A DNA stretch of 64,000 bases from Dyadobacter pollutisoli (GTDB lineage: Bacteria; Bacteroidota; Bacteroidia; Cytophagales; Spirosomataceae), in NCBI RefSeq assembly GCF_026625565.1, contig NZ_CP112998.1:2048501-2112500 (forward strand), in the 5' to 3' direction. The translations under genes and the position numbers were made by a program. The notes below the pieces were generated by a model. It was not told the DNA's origin and searched no databases. It worked only from the letters and a program-made list of their open reading frames with translations. Of the stretch, positions 9,354 through 18,321 are shown one piece after another; position 1 is the stretch's first letter, and each line of letters starts with the position of its first letter.

Positions 9354-10121
9354 CTATCTTCCCAGCCAGTTTTTGAACTCGCTAATCCGGTCAGAACTCA
9401 AATATGCTTCTTGCGACAGCGCCGGGGCCAACTCAATTTTGAGCTTCCCGGCCGAAATGGTGTGAATCTCCCGGATCGCATTGATTGAGATCAGCAGCGT
9501 GCGGTTAATGCGGAAAAAATCCTGCGGGTTCAGCAATTGAGATAATTTTTCGAGGCTATATTCGACCGCAAAATGCCTTCCGTCGAAAAGCCGCAAGAAC
9601 GTAGCCCGCTCCTCAATTGTGAAATAGGCGATATCCGTTGTCTTAAAACTGAAAATCCTCGATCCTGCCGTACACAGAAATCTGTCTTTGTACTTTTCAC
9701 TAAGCATTGTGGCTGGTAATGTGTCGGCAGCGACTACACTTTCCCGAATGTTTGATACTGCCGTTAGCTTTTTGAATTTGGTCAAAGAAGCCTGTAATTC
9801 CAGCGGATTGACTGGTTTTAAGAGGTAATCAATGCTGTGCGCTTTGAAAGCTTTCTGCATGTAAGCATCAAATGCCGTCGTGAAAATGATCGGTACCATC
9901 AGGTTCAGGCTTTCAATGATCTTGAAACCATTGTCGTCTTCCAGATGAATGTCCAGGAAAATAAGGTCTGGCTGAATATTTGAATGGTTTTGAAGGTAGG
10001 CTATTGTTTCAAATACCGAAGGAATAATGGTCAGCACCACAATGTCGGGATCAATGCCCAGTATCAGGTTCCGCAGCCGCTCTGCGCTCAGTTCTTCGTC
10101 CTCTACAATCAGCACATTCAT
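9354..10121 (-). CDS. LytTR-family response regulator
   Basis: 255 residues. The receiver domain (1-120) has the acidic pair in IVEDEELSAERL, phosphoacceptor Asp in LIFLDIHLEDDNG, Thr/Ala in IIFTTAFDAY and Lys in DYLLKPVNP. The LytTR DNA-binding domain (about 150-255) has the typical core IAYFTIEERATFLRLFDG and FFRINRTLLISINAI. It binds DNA and probably regulates transcription when phosphorylated. Its start overlaps the end of the LytS-type kinase by four bases (ATGA), the usual coupling for this pair, and the AraC-like gene follows 27 bases later. The target genes are not evident. Confidence 0.92.
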   Translation of the reverse strand: MNVLIVEDEELSAERLRNLILGIDPDIVVLTIIPSVFETIAYLQNHSNIQPDLIFLDIHLEDDNGFKIIESLNLMVPIIFTTAFDAYMQKAFKAHSIDYLLKPVNPLELQASLTKFKKLTAVSNIRESVVAADTLPATMLSEKYKDRFLCTAGSRIFSFKTTDIAYFTIEERATFLRLFDGRHFAVEYSLEKLSQLLNPQDFFRINRTLLISINAIREIHTISAGKLKIELAPALSQEAYLSSDRISEFKNWLGR

Positions 10122-11206
10122 GATATCAACGGAATTTTGACAATAAAATGACTACCGGTTTTCTCGATCAATACTTGTTTGTTTTGCAACAGCTTGTACC
10201 GGTTTTCAATGTTTTTCAAACCCAGCTTCGTAGTCGGTTCGCCGGGCTGCCTTAGCTGTAAAGGATTGCTCACGATCAGCATGCCGTCTTCAATGGAGAT
10301 ACTGATCGTCAGTGGATTGGTGACAGACATGGTATTGTGTTTGACCGCGTTTTCGATCAGTAGCTGTAATGTCAGGGGTATCACAAAATAGAGTTCCAGA
10401 TCCTCGGCAGACAGTTTTACATCCATAATCACCTTTTCTTTAAACCGGGTCCGCAGCAGAAAAGTGTAGGTTTCCAGAAATTTAATCTCCTCTTTCAAGC
10501 TAATCTGATGCAGCTCGGCTTGTTCCAGAATGTAGCGATATGCGAGCGACAGCTGTTGAATGAATTCACTCGACTGTTCGGGACGTGATTCCACCAGCGA
10601 AGAGAGTACGCTCAGGTTATTGAACAAAAAATGAGGACTGATCTGGTTTTTCAACGCCAGAAACCGCGCGCTCATATTTTCCTTTTCCAGCTTTTCAGAA
10701 TCCACAAGCAGCTTTTTCAATTTCTCCTGCACCTGATTATTGACACAGAGATAATAGGCAGCGATCAACGCCATGATCGTGAGCGCCTCGTTTGCCCGCT
10801 GCCTGATGGGCCTGATCACGGGCCAGTTGGGGTCGCGGAGAAATGGCCTGGGCATATGCGTCCATAAATGGTCCATCAAACCCCATGTGTGGATCAGCAA
10901 AAAATTAAAGAAAACGGCCAGCAAAATCGCAGGAACGAGAGCGATCAACTGGTTTGATAATTTGAATCCAGCTGAGTTGTTACTGCCGGTCAGGATAGCG
11001 ATTTTTTGCAAAAACCAGTCGATCAGGTAGATCCAGGTGGTATAGAAAATGGTACTGATAACGATCTCCATGCCGAAAAGCGGGAGTTTTCGGAGAATGG
11101 TGCCCCAAACATCCACCGGAACGTTTATATAGGTACGTAATGGTATGTAAATGAGCGCCAGGGCAAAACCGAGCAACCACTTCTGACCAAAAAGATAAGG
11201 CCGCAT
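10118..11206 (-). CDS. LytS-type sensor histidine kinase
   Basis: 362 residues with four hydrophobic segments in the first 175 residues, then a coiled linker and the His_kinase domain with phosphoacceptor His in LKNQISPHFLFNNLS. The ATPase domain has an N-box in LLIENAVKHNT and a reduced G-box in KLGLKNIENRYKLL. There is no periplasmic sensor domain of any size, so the membrane bundle itself probably senses the signal. It is the first gene of the kinase, LytTR regulator and AraC-like operon. A TACTTTTG box just upstream (11230-11237, minus strand) fits a Bacteroidota promoter. Confidence 0.9.
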   Translation of the reverse strand: MRPYLFGQKWLLGFALALIYIPLRTYINVPVDVWGTILRKLPLFGMEIVISTIFYTTWIYLIDWFLQKIAILTGSNNSAGFKLSNQLIALVPAILLAVFFNFLLIHTWGLMDHLWTHMPRPFLRDPNWPVIRPIRQRANEALTIMALIAAYYLCVNNQVQEKLKKLLVDSEKLEKENMSARFLALKNQISPHFLFNNLSVLSSLVESRPEQSSEFIQQLSLAYRYILEQAELHQISLKEEIKFLETYTFLLRTRFKEKVIMDVKLSAEDLELYFVIPLTLQLLIENAVKHNTMSVTNPLTISISIEDGMLIVSNPLQLRQPGEPTTKLGLKNIENRYKLLQNKQVLIEKTGSHFIVKIPLIS

Positions 11207-11229
11207 GTTTGGGGTTTAATGTATTTTTT

Positions 11230-11256
11230 CAAAAGTAAAGCATATTTCACGGCAAA
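11230..11256 (-). promoter_or_regulatory. putative Bacteroidota-type promoter for the LytS/LytTR operon
   Basis: On the minus strand TTTG (11253-11256), a 15-base spacer, then TACTTTTG (11230-11237), an exact match to the -7 box TAnnTTTG. The expected transcription start is near 11225, giving a leader of about 20 bases before the ATG at 11206. The spacer is somewhat shorter than usual. Confidence 0.45.
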
Positions 11257-11403
11257 TGAAAATTACAAAAATCAATTCGTCGTCCGTCGAAATGAACTTT
11301 CTGTGTGGTAGATCGTATTTTCTATTTGTACGGCCTGCGGATGGAACATTCGCAGTTCGGAGCCAAGGTTAACATTGTTATAAAATCGAGCATTAGAAAT
11401 ATT

Positions 11404-12447
11404 ATGGAATTAGGGATCAGCATGTTTGGGGATTTGTCGTACGATGCGGCAGCAAAATCGTTTCAGTCACCACGGTCACGGTTACAGGATATGCTGGAAG
11501 AGATCAAGCTGGCGGATGAAGTAGGGCTGGACGTATTCGGGATAGGTGAACACCATCGCCCTGATTTTGCGGTATCAAGCCCGGAAATTATCCTGGCAGC
11601 TGCTGCAAGTGTTACTAAAAACATCAAACTAACAAGTTCTGTCACAGTACTCAGCTCGGCGGACCCGGTACGGGTATATCAGAATTTTTCAACCGTAGAC
11701 CTGCTTTCCAATGGACGTGCGGAAATTACCGTTGGCCGGGGCAGCTTCATTGAATCTTTCCCTCTTTTCGGCTATAACCTCAATGATTATAACGGATTGT
11801 TTTCTGAAAAACTGGAATTGCTGAAAGAGATCAATGAGACTGATGTGATCAGCTGGAAAGGTAAATACAGGGCTGCGCTGGACAAGCAGGAGGTATTACC
11901 AAGACCGGTGAATGGTAACCTGGAAATCTGGATCGCGGTAGGCGGTACCCCACAGTCTGTCGTACGGGCAGCGCGCTTGGGCTTTCCTCTGATCATAGCG
12001 ATCATCGGTGGCAGGCCAGCGCAGTTTCAGCCGTTTTTTGAATTGTATAAAACCGAATACCTGAATGCGGGACACGACATTGCGAAAATGCAGCTGGCAA
12101 CGCATTCGCACGGTTTGTTAGGAGCCAATGGCGACGCATTAGCTGACCGATATTTTCCCAATTATGCTGCGCAAATGGACCGCGTCGGAAGCAGCCGGGG
12201 CTGGGCACCTTACACCAGAGAGCAATTTGAAGGCGGTCGCAGTTCGGAAGGCGCATTATTTGTCGGCGACCCAAGCGAGGTAACCGACAAAATATTGCAG
12301 CACCAGGAAATGTTCGGGCTTACGCGCTTCCTGTTACATACGGATGTAGGCGCACCAGCTCATGCGGACCTGATGAAGTCCATTGAAATATTTGGAGAGA
12401 AAGTCGCTCCGGCGGTCAGGAAAGCATTGAAAGTACAGGCCTCTTAA
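11404..12447 (+). CDS. LLM-class flavin-dependent oxidoreductase (luciferase-like)
   Basis: 347 residues from the ATG at 11404 (MELGISMFGDLS). An upstream ATG at 11305 is in frame but adds an unlikely 33-residue leader. It shows the features of the bacterial luciferase-like TIM barrel: DVFGIGEHHRPDFAVSSP, LTSSVTVLSSADPVRVYQ, AEITVGRGSFIESFPLFG and the late motif FLLHTDVGAP. These enzymes use reduced FMN and oxygen to oxidise organic substrates, and the substrate here is unknown. It is cytosolic. Its stop codon overlaps that of the convergent Gfo/Idh/MocA gene: the two stops share the palindrome TTAA at 12444-12447. Confidence 0.87.
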   Translation: MELGISMFGDLSYDAAAKSFQSPRSRLQDMLEEIKLADEVGLDVFGIGEHHRPDFAVSSPEIILAAAASVTKNIKLTSSVTVLSSADPVRVYQNFSTVDLLSNGRAEITVGRGSFIESFPLFGYNLNDYNGLFSEKLELLKEINETDVISWKGKYRAALDKQEVLPRPVNGNLEIWIAVGGTPQSVVRAARLGFPLIIAIIGGRPAQFQPFFELYKTEYLNAGHDIAKMQLATHSHGLLGANGDALADRYFPNYAAQMDRVGSSRGWAPYTREQFEGGRSSEGALFVGDPSEVTDKILQHQEMFGLTRFLLHTDVGAPAHADLMKSIEIFGEKVAPAVRKALKVQAS

Positions 12448-13727
12448 ACCAGGTCCCACTTTTTGCGGGGTTTACGGGAAAGCAGTTTGTTGGCCTCTTT
12501 ATCGCCGACAAACTTTTCCTTATCTGCATTCCAGGTCAGCTCTCTTTTCAAACGATAGGAGATCAGGCCAAGATGCATTGGAACCGTGAGCTCGCGGGCG
12601 TAGGCCAGGTTTGATTCCGGCTGCGTCCTGGATTTAACAGCATCCACAAAGTTCTGCTGGTGACCGGGCGATCTCGGATTGGTGACGGGTATAGTAGCTA
12701 TATCCGTCATTTTTTCGCCATTAATGGTAATTTCACGGGTATTATAGTCGCAGATCAATGTTCCTTTGTCTCCTTCAAAAAAGGCTCCGATCCCACGGTC
12801 AGCCGCTCCCGGAACGTTGGGCGGGATACTTGACCAGAAAATTTTTAATCCATCAAATTCGTAGTCTACATCTAATGTTTTAGGCGCATCGGCAATGCCG
12901 GCGTATGCCTCGCCACGCGCATTGATTTTCTTCAAACCTTTCGGCTGAATGGATGAATACACCACATCGGCAATGTGGCACCAGAAATCAGCAAATTCCC
13001 CGCCCGAATAGTCGAGGAAATAGCGGTACGTGAAATGGCACTTTTCTGGAATGTAGTCGGTGTAGGGAGCAGGTCCCAGCCACATATCCCAGTTCAGCGT
13101 TTTCGGAATGGCCTGCACGGTGGGAGAGCCCAGCTCTTTGGTCGTCGATTTTTTCCAAAGCCGGACGGTATGCACATTACCGATCGCTCCCGATTTAATG
13201 ATCTCCACGACCCGGTGAAAATTATCGCCCGCATGTATCTGATTGCCCATCTGGAAAATCCGGTCGTGCTTGTTCATCTGTTTCAGCATCATTTTACCTT
13301 CCTTCATACAATAGGAAAGCGGTTTTTCACCATACACATCCTTGCCCGCCTGAAACGCCAGGGTAGCGATCTGCGCATGCCAATGGTCTGGCGTAGCGAC
13401 CGTGATCGCGTCAATGTCTTTTCGGTCCAGAATGTGACGGAAGTCGCCGTAGGTATCCACCTTGATACCGGGTTTCATGCCTTCCAGTTTTTGCTTCGTT
13501 TCGCCCAGATGCAGCTCGTCCACGTCGCAAAGCGCAACGATGTCAACTTCCGGCAAATTGGCAAACCATTTCATATGATTGTTGCCCATTCCTCCCAATC
13601 CGATGTGAGCAATCCTGAGCCGGTCACTCGCCGCCGCTTTGCCGTATAATGATGGCAGGATGGTAAAGCCGAGTGCGCCGAGGCCGGCCATTTTTACAAA
13701 ATCTCTTCGGTTGGTATGAACGCTCAT
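12444..13727 (-). CDS. Tat-exported Gfo/Idh/MocA-family oxidoreductase
   Basis: 427 residues. The N-terminus carries a twin-arginine signal (NRRDFVKMAGLGALGF, then AAASD), so it folds with its cofactor in the cytosol before export. The Rossmann motif is IAHIGLGGMGNNHMKWF, with CDVDELHLGE, the conserved EKPLSY holding the catalytic Lys, and a C-terminal alpha/beta domain with DYSGGEFADFWCHI. Exported members act on glycosides or sugars with tightly bound NAD(P), and some bacteroidal relatives take part in 3-keto-glycoside formation. It stands alone, convergent with the luciferase-like gene, and is divergent from the SASA-domain gene. Confidence 0.88.
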   Translation of the reverse strand: MSVHTNRRDFVKMAGLGALGFTILPSLYGKAAASDRLRIAHIGLGGMGNNHMKWFANLPEVDIVALCDVDELHLGETKQKLEGMKPGIKVDTYGDFRHILDRKDIDAITVATPDHWHAQIATLAFQAGKDVYGEKPLSYCMKEGKMMLKQMNKHDRIFQMGNQIHAGDNFHRVVEIIKSGAIGNVHTVRLWKKSTTKELGSPTVQAIPKTLNWDMWLGPAPYTDYIPEKCHFTYRYFLDYSGGEFADFWCHIADVVYSSIQPKGLKKINARGEAYAGIADAPKTLDVDYEFDGLKIFWSSIPPNVPGAADRGIGAFFEGDKGTLICDYNTREITINGEKMTDIATIPVTNPRSPGHQQNFVDAVKSRTQPESNLAYARELTVPMHLGLISYRLKRELTWNADKEKFVGDKEANKLLSRKPRKKWDLV

Positions 13728-13876
13728 CGGATGCTTGGGAAAGGATTAGGTGAAATGCTGTTATTATTGGTTTAAAGTAAGATTAGTGCCAAAATTACTT
13801 TGCAGACATGATAGTGCTTGTGGTCGCAACGATTAAAAGCTTGATCACAGCTATAAACACATTTAACCCAATAGAT

Positions 13877-14659
13877 ATGAAGCTGGTATACGGATTAATT
13901 TTCCTGCTGACTATTTGCCAGGCCGCATTTGCGCAACCCGACATTCCCCAAAAGAAATTTGAGTTATACCTGCTTGCTGGCCAGTCCAATATGGCTGGGC
14001 GGGGCAAGGTGGAAGAGCAGGACAAAACGACGCATCCGAGGATCTGGATGCTGACCAAAGACAATACCTGGGAGCTGGCTACCGAGCCTTTGCATTTTGA
14101 TAAACCGGCTGTGATCGGCGTAGGGCCTGGATTTGCCTTTGCAAAAGCGCTCGCCCAGGCCGATACCAATGTAGTGATCGGGCTTATTCCCTGTGCAGTA
14201 GGCGGGTCGCCGATTGAAGTATGGGAACCGGGAAAATATTACGAACCTACCAAAAGCCACCCATACGATGATGCCATAAAAAGAACCAAAATTGCCATGC
14301 AGAAAGGCGAATTGAAAGGTATACTCTGGCAGCAAGGCGAGTCGGACAGTGACTCATTGCACGCAGGATTGTACGCCGAAAAGCTGCAATTGCTTGTTGC
14401 GAGATTTCGTAAGGAGTTGAAAATAAAAAGATTGCCGTTTGTAGCCGGTACTATGGCTGAGTTTTATGTCAATGGCCATCCTTATGCCAAAATTGTCAAT
14501 GAGGCGATCACTAAACTACCTGACCATGTTAAAAACACATCCTTCGTGAGTGCTGCAGGTTTAACAGAAAAAGGCGACCAGACTCATTTTGACAGTGTTT
14601 CCGCGAGAGAATTGGGCCGGCGATACGCAGAAGTTTTTAAAAATATGTATGCCAAATAG
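13877..14659 (+). CDS. secreted sialate O-acetylesterase-like (SASA) protein
   Basis: 260 residues from the ATG at 13877, which opens a clear signal peptide (KLVYGLIFLLTICQAAFAQ). An earlier in-frame ATG at 13808 would place an odd segment before it and lies next to a promoter-like TACTTTG at 13797. SGNH-type esterase motifs are LLAGQSNMAGRG (nucleophile Ser), a Gly in PCAVGGSPIE, WQQGESDSDS and the C-terminal Asp/His in HFDSVSARELG. The family (DUF303/SASA) removes acetyl groups from sialic acids, xylan or other glycans. The substrate here is unknown. It ends directly against the convergent Nudix regulator gene. Confidence 0.83.
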   Translation: MKLVYGLIFLLTICQAAFAQPDIPQKKFELYLLAGQSNMAGRGKVEEQDKTTHPRIWMLTKDNTWELATEPLHFDKPAVIGVGPGFAFAKALAQADTNVVIGLIPCAVGGSPIEVWEPGKYYEPTKSHPYDDAIKRTKIAMQKGELKGILWQQGESDSDSLHAGLYAEKLQLLVARFRKELKIKRLPFVAGTMAEFYVNGHPYAKIVNEAITKLPDHVKNTSFVSAAGLTEKGDQTHFDSVSARELGRRYAEVFKNMYAK

Positions 14660-15427
14660 CTACATCGAAAACGACACCCCATTTGCCATTGCCGCTTCAT
14701 ACTTCTGTTTATCGAAACGATAAAGAAATGGTGACTTGTTGGCTACACCGATGCGTTTTTCTTCCAGTTTTTCAAGAATGTCGTAACTCATGAGCAGTTT
14801 CTGGAAATTGCGTCGGTCGAATTGCTTGTCGAGGATCGTTTCGTATAATCTTTGAAGTTCGGGCATAGTAAATTTTTCGGGCAGCAAATTATAGCCCACA
14901 GGCTGGTTTCTGATCTGTTGCCGTAATGCTTTCAATGCACGTTCGATCATTTCATTATGGTCAAATAGGAGCGGAGGAACTTCGGAAATACCCCACCACC
15001 GGCATTCGTCAGTGTACCAGTCAGGGGTGGCCTGTACCTGGTCAAATTCCACGAGTGCAAAATAGCCGATCGACACCACTCGTTTGTCAACCAATTGAGC
15101 AAGAAAATTGCTTCCGAATGTTGCTTCCAGCTTTTGAACCAGCTCCGCTTCCGTGAAATATTTGTTTCGGTTGGTATCGCCGAAAGTGTGAAACTGATGC
15201 AGGAAAATTTCACTTAATCCAGTCCTTTCCAGTAAGATACGGGTCGCGGCATTGTCCGCAGACTCGTCTTTGTATATCCTTCCCCCGGGCAGGCTCCAAC
15301 CGTCCGTAGCCTTCCAGCGCAGCAGCAATACTTTCAGCTCGCCGGCATGAAATCCAAATATCACACAGTCAATAGAAAGCTCCTGAAGGGTTTTTTCAAG
15401 AATAGTTTTTAAATGATGCTCTATCAT
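14660..15427 (-). CDS. Nudix-type transcriptional regulator (NrtR/AraR-like)
   Basis: 255 residues: a Nudix domain (about 15-150) and a C-terminal winged-helix domain (about 160-240, MPELQRLYETILDKQFDRR). The Nudix box region GGRIYKDESADNAATRILLE keeps the Gly and first Glu, but the catalytic REUxEE part reads RILLERTG, missing two expected glutamates. It is therefore probably a ligand sensor and not a hydrolase, like NrtR and the Nudix-type AraR of Bacteroides. The ATG at 15427 (MIEHHLK) is preferred. An upstream ATG at 15469 lies inside a candidate operator. It is divergent from the sugar dehydrogenase gene, its likely target. Confidence 0.8.
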   Translation of the reverse strand: MIEHHLKTILEKTLQELSIDCVIFGFHAGELKVLLLRWKATDGWSLPGGRIYKDESADNAATRILLERTGLSEIFLHQFHTFGDTNRNKYFTEAELVQKLEATFGSNFLAQLVDKRVVSIGYFALVEFDQVQATPDWYTDECRWWGISEVPPLLFDHNEMIERALKALRQQIRNQPVGYNLLPEKFTMPELQRLYETILDKQFDRRNFQKLLMSYDILEKLEEKRIGVANKSPFLYRFDKQKYEAAMANGVSFSM

Positions 15428-15465
15428 ATTGGTCCGATCAAAAAAATTCAATGCGTAAATTTTAC

Positions 15466-15533
15466 ACAATGATTTTTTTGTTTTATCATTGTACTGGCTT
15501 TTTAATTAATAAATTTCAATTTTTTATTGAAAT
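15466..15533. promoter_or_regulatory. candidate operators between the Nudix regulator and the sugar dehydrogenase
   Basis: Two inverted repeats in the AT-rich divergent intergenic region: acaatgat, 11 bases, atcattgt (15466-15492), and atttcaat, 5 bases, attgaaat (15513-15533). A shorter palindrome gtaaattttac lies just left of the first. Palindromic sites in the spacer shared with a target gene are what a dimeric Nudix-family regulator would bind. The assignment rests on position and symmetry only, and AT-rich DNA gives such repeats by chance. Confidence 0.35.
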
Positions 15534-15564
15534 ACTTCTTTTGTGAACAGTTGCACGTCATTCT

Positions 15565-18294
15565 ATGAAAAAACTTTTTGCAATAATCCCGATCCTGATG
15601 CTGTCCACAAGGCTCCTGGCGCAGGCACCGGAAGAAAACCGTTTTCAAAAAGTGGTTTTAACCGAAAATCTGAACGAGCCGCTTGAAATGGCGATCCTGC
15701 CCGACGAGCGGGTGCTGTTTATCGAGCGGCATGGCGCAGTAAAACTGTACAATCCTTTACTCAAAAAGACTTCGATCATCGCCACTATACCGGTCAGTAC
15801 CAAATATAGTGACGGCTCCGAGGCCGAAGATGGGTTGTTGGGTGTGAACATTGACCCGAATTTTTCCAAAAATCATTGGGTCTATTTTTACTACTCGCCC
15901 GCTGGAGGCACGCCTGAGAACATATTGGCCCGCTTTGAAATGAAAGGCAATGTCTTGGATCTGAATTCCAAAAAAGTGATCCTGAAAGTCCCTGTGCAGC
16001 GTGATAATTGCTGTCATACAGGCGGTTCCATCGATTGGGATGCGCAGGGGAACCTGTATTTGTCGACGGGAGATAATACCAGTCCACGCGCTTCCGACGG
16101 CTATGCGCCCATAGACGAACGCCCGGGAAGAAGCCCGTTCGATGCTCAAAAGTCTTCGTCGAACACAGCCGATCTGAGAGGGAAAATTATTCGCATTCAT
16201 CCCGAAGCTGATGGCAGCTATACCATTCCTGACGGTAATCTTTTTCCAAAAGGCACTTCTGCTGATTCCAAAACACGCCCTGAAATTTACACGATGGGCC
16301 ACCGGAATCCATACCGCATTTCGGTCGATTCTAAAAATGGAAACCTTTACTGGGGTGACGTAGGGCCTGATGCTGGTAAAGATTCCATTGGTCTTGGACC
16401 AGCCGCGGAAGACGAGTTCGGGCAGGCGCGGAAAGCTGGTAATTACGGCTGGCCGTACTTTGTGGGCGATAATAAAGCCTTTTGGGATTATGATTTTGAG
16501 ACTAAAAAGTCGGGAGAGAAATTCAATGCAGACAAGCCTGTCAACAATTCCCCTAACAACACCGGCCTCACTGAGTTGCCGCCAGCCCAAAAAGCATTCA
16601 TATGGTACCCTGCAGCCGAAACAAAACGGTTTCCATTGCTGGGTTCGGGCGGGAGGAGCGCGATGGCAGGGCCGGTATTTTATAGCGATAATTTCAAAAG
16701 TGCAAAGCGTCCTTTTCCGGATTATTACGACAAAAAGTTGCTGATCTACGAGTGGATGCGCGACTGGATTATGGCAGTAACACTCAGTCCGAAAGGGGAT
16801 TATGTAAAAATGGAGCGTTTTCTGCCGAACCTGAAACTGGAACATCCGATCGACATGGCTTTCGGGCCGAACGGGGACCTTTACATTCTGGAATACGGCC
16901 AGGGCTGGTTTATGGGAAACCCGGAATCCAAGCTGGTCAGGATCGAGTACAATGGTGGCAACCGGAAACCATTTGTGGCTGCGTCGGCCGATAAACATGC
17001 CGGCGCCATTCCGTTTACTGTGCAGCTATCCTCTGCTGGAACCAAAGATTTTGACAACGATTCATTACATTATCAATGGAAAATCACTTCCCCGGCCGGT
17101 ACTGCGCCAGTGATTTTGACGGAAGCAAATCCTTCCTATACATTCAAGAAAAAGGGTATTTACAAAATATTGCTGACGGTTAGTGACGCGAAAGGATTGA
17201 AAGACTCGCAATCTTTGACGGTACAGGCAGGTAATGATCCGCCCCAGGTATCGCTGGAACTGACCGGAGGCAACAAGACATTCTTTTTCCCCGGCAAGCC
17301 CATTCAGTACAAAGTAAATGTAACCGATCACGAAGACGGAAGCCTTGAAAACAAACGCATTGCGGCTTCCAAAGTGAAGATCGTGGCGGCTTATCAGGAT
17401 GCAGAAGACAAACCCAAAACTGACTTGGGACATCAGGAAGCGCCTGTTACATTCACGGCGGGAAAAACGCTGATCGAGAAAAGCGACTGCAAAGCCTGTC
17501 ATTTTCAAGACAAAAAATCCATCGGCCCTGCATTCATTGATGTTGCGGCAAAATATAAAACGGATAATGGTGCGGTAGCTACGTTGTCAGACAAGATTAT
17601 CAAAGGCGGGGCGGGTGTTTGGGGCGAAACCGCAATGGCCGCGCATCCTTCGATAGGATTGCCAGAAGCCGGGCAGATGGTGAAGTACATACTGAGCCTG
17701 GCCAATGAAAAAACGGCTGCGGAACTGCTGCCACCGTCCGGCGAGGTCGTGGCGAAGATACCGGAAGGTGGCGACCCGAATAAAGGTGTTTTCAAGTTTT
17801 TGGCAAGCTACAAAGACAATGGTGCCAATGGTATGTCAGCGCAAACGTCCGAGAAGACCTTGATCCTGAAAAGTCCGACATTATTGTTTGGCAATGCTGA
17901 CGATGCCTCTAAGAACATCATGCGCTTCAAAATGGGCGAGAATAACCTGCTGATCGTGACGACCCCAAACACTTCGGCTACCTTCAAAAACATTGACCTG
18001 ACCGGCATTACCGAACTTAGCCTGGTAGTTGCTGCGCCCAAAGACCAGCTCAATGCACAGGGTGGGGTAGTAGAAGTTCATAAAGGAGCGGCTGACGGCG
18101 AGCTTCTGGGCAAAACGGCTTTCATAGAACCCAGCAGTGATCCCAATGCATTCACGTCCAACAAACCGCCAACACCTTACAATGTTCCTATTTCAGGCCA
18201 AAGTGGTATGCAGGACCTGTATTTTGTATTTAAAAATGACAATGCAAAAGGAGCATTATTCGTACCGTTCTCGGTCACTTTCGTAACAAAATGA
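15565..18294 (+). CDS. secreted PQQ-type sugar dehydrogenase with PKD, cytochrome c and CBM-like domains
   Basis: 909 residues: signal peptide (MKKLFAIIPILMLSTRLLAQ), a glucose/sorbosone dehydrogenase propeller (about 25-465; LFIERHGAVKLYN, DGLLGVNIDPNF, YTMGHRNPYRIS), a PKD-type beta domain (about 472-555), a spacer domain, a class I cytochrome c (CKACH at 642-646; GPAFIDVAAKY; candidate axial Met in ETAMAAHP) and a C-terminal beta domain (about 745-909) like the carbohydrate-binding modules of such proteins. It probably binds a glycan, oxidises a sugar and passes electrons through its own heme. The likely co-transcribed partner is the isomerase-like gene 27 bases downstream, and the divergent Nudix regulator may control both. 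Confidence 0.85.
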   Translation: MKKLFAIIPILMLSTRLLAQAPEENRFQKVVLTENLNEPLEMAILPDERVLFIERHGAVKLYNPLLKKTSIIATIPVSTKYSDGSEAEDGLLGVNIDPNFSKNHWVYFYYSPAGGTPENILARFEMKGNVLDLNSKKVILKVPVQRDNCCHTGGSIDWDAQGNLYLSTGDNTSPRASDGYAPIDERPGRSPFDAQKSSSNTADLRGKIIRIHPEADGSYTIPDGNLFPKGTSADSKTRPEIYTMGHRNPYRISVDSKNGNLYWGDVGPDAGKDSIGLGPAAEDEFGQARKAGNYGWPYFVGDNKAFWDYDFETKKSGEKFNADKPVNNSPNNTGLTELPPAQKAFIWYPAAETKRFPLLGSGGRSAMAGPVFYSDNFKSAKRPFPDYYDKKLLIYEWMRDWIMAVTLSPKGDYVKMERFLPNLKLEHPIDMAFGPNGDLYILEYGQGWFMGNPESKLVRIEYNGGNRKPFVAASADKHAGAIPFTVQLSSAGTKDFDNDSLHYQWKITSPAGTAPVILTEANPSYTFKKKGIYKILLTVSDAKGLKDSQSLTVQAGNDPPQVSLELTGGNKTFFFPGKPIQYKVNVTDHEDGSLENKRIAASKVKIVAAYQDAEDKPKTDLGHQEAPVTFTAGKTLIEKSDCKACHFQDKKSIGPAFIDVAAKYKTDNGAVATLSDKIIKGGAGVWGETAMAAHPSIGLPEAGQMVKYILSLANEKTAAELLPPSGEVVAKIPEGGDPNKGVFKFLASYKDNGANGMSAQTSEKTLILKSPTLLFGNADDASKNIMRFKMGENNLLIVTTPNTSATFKNIDLTGITELSLVVAAPKDQLNAQGGVVEVHKGAADGELLGKTAFIEPSSDPNAFTSNKPPTPYNVPISGQSGMQDLYFVFKNDNAKGALFVPFSVTFVTK

Positions 18295-18321
18295 TTCATC
18301 CAGTTTTAAAATAAACATCTC

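Noticed and set aside
15757..16998. 413-codon minus-strand frame inside the sugar dehydrogenase gene
   Set aside because: It is antisense to a clear dehydrogenase domain, has no recognisable motif and no promoter. It is a shadow frame.
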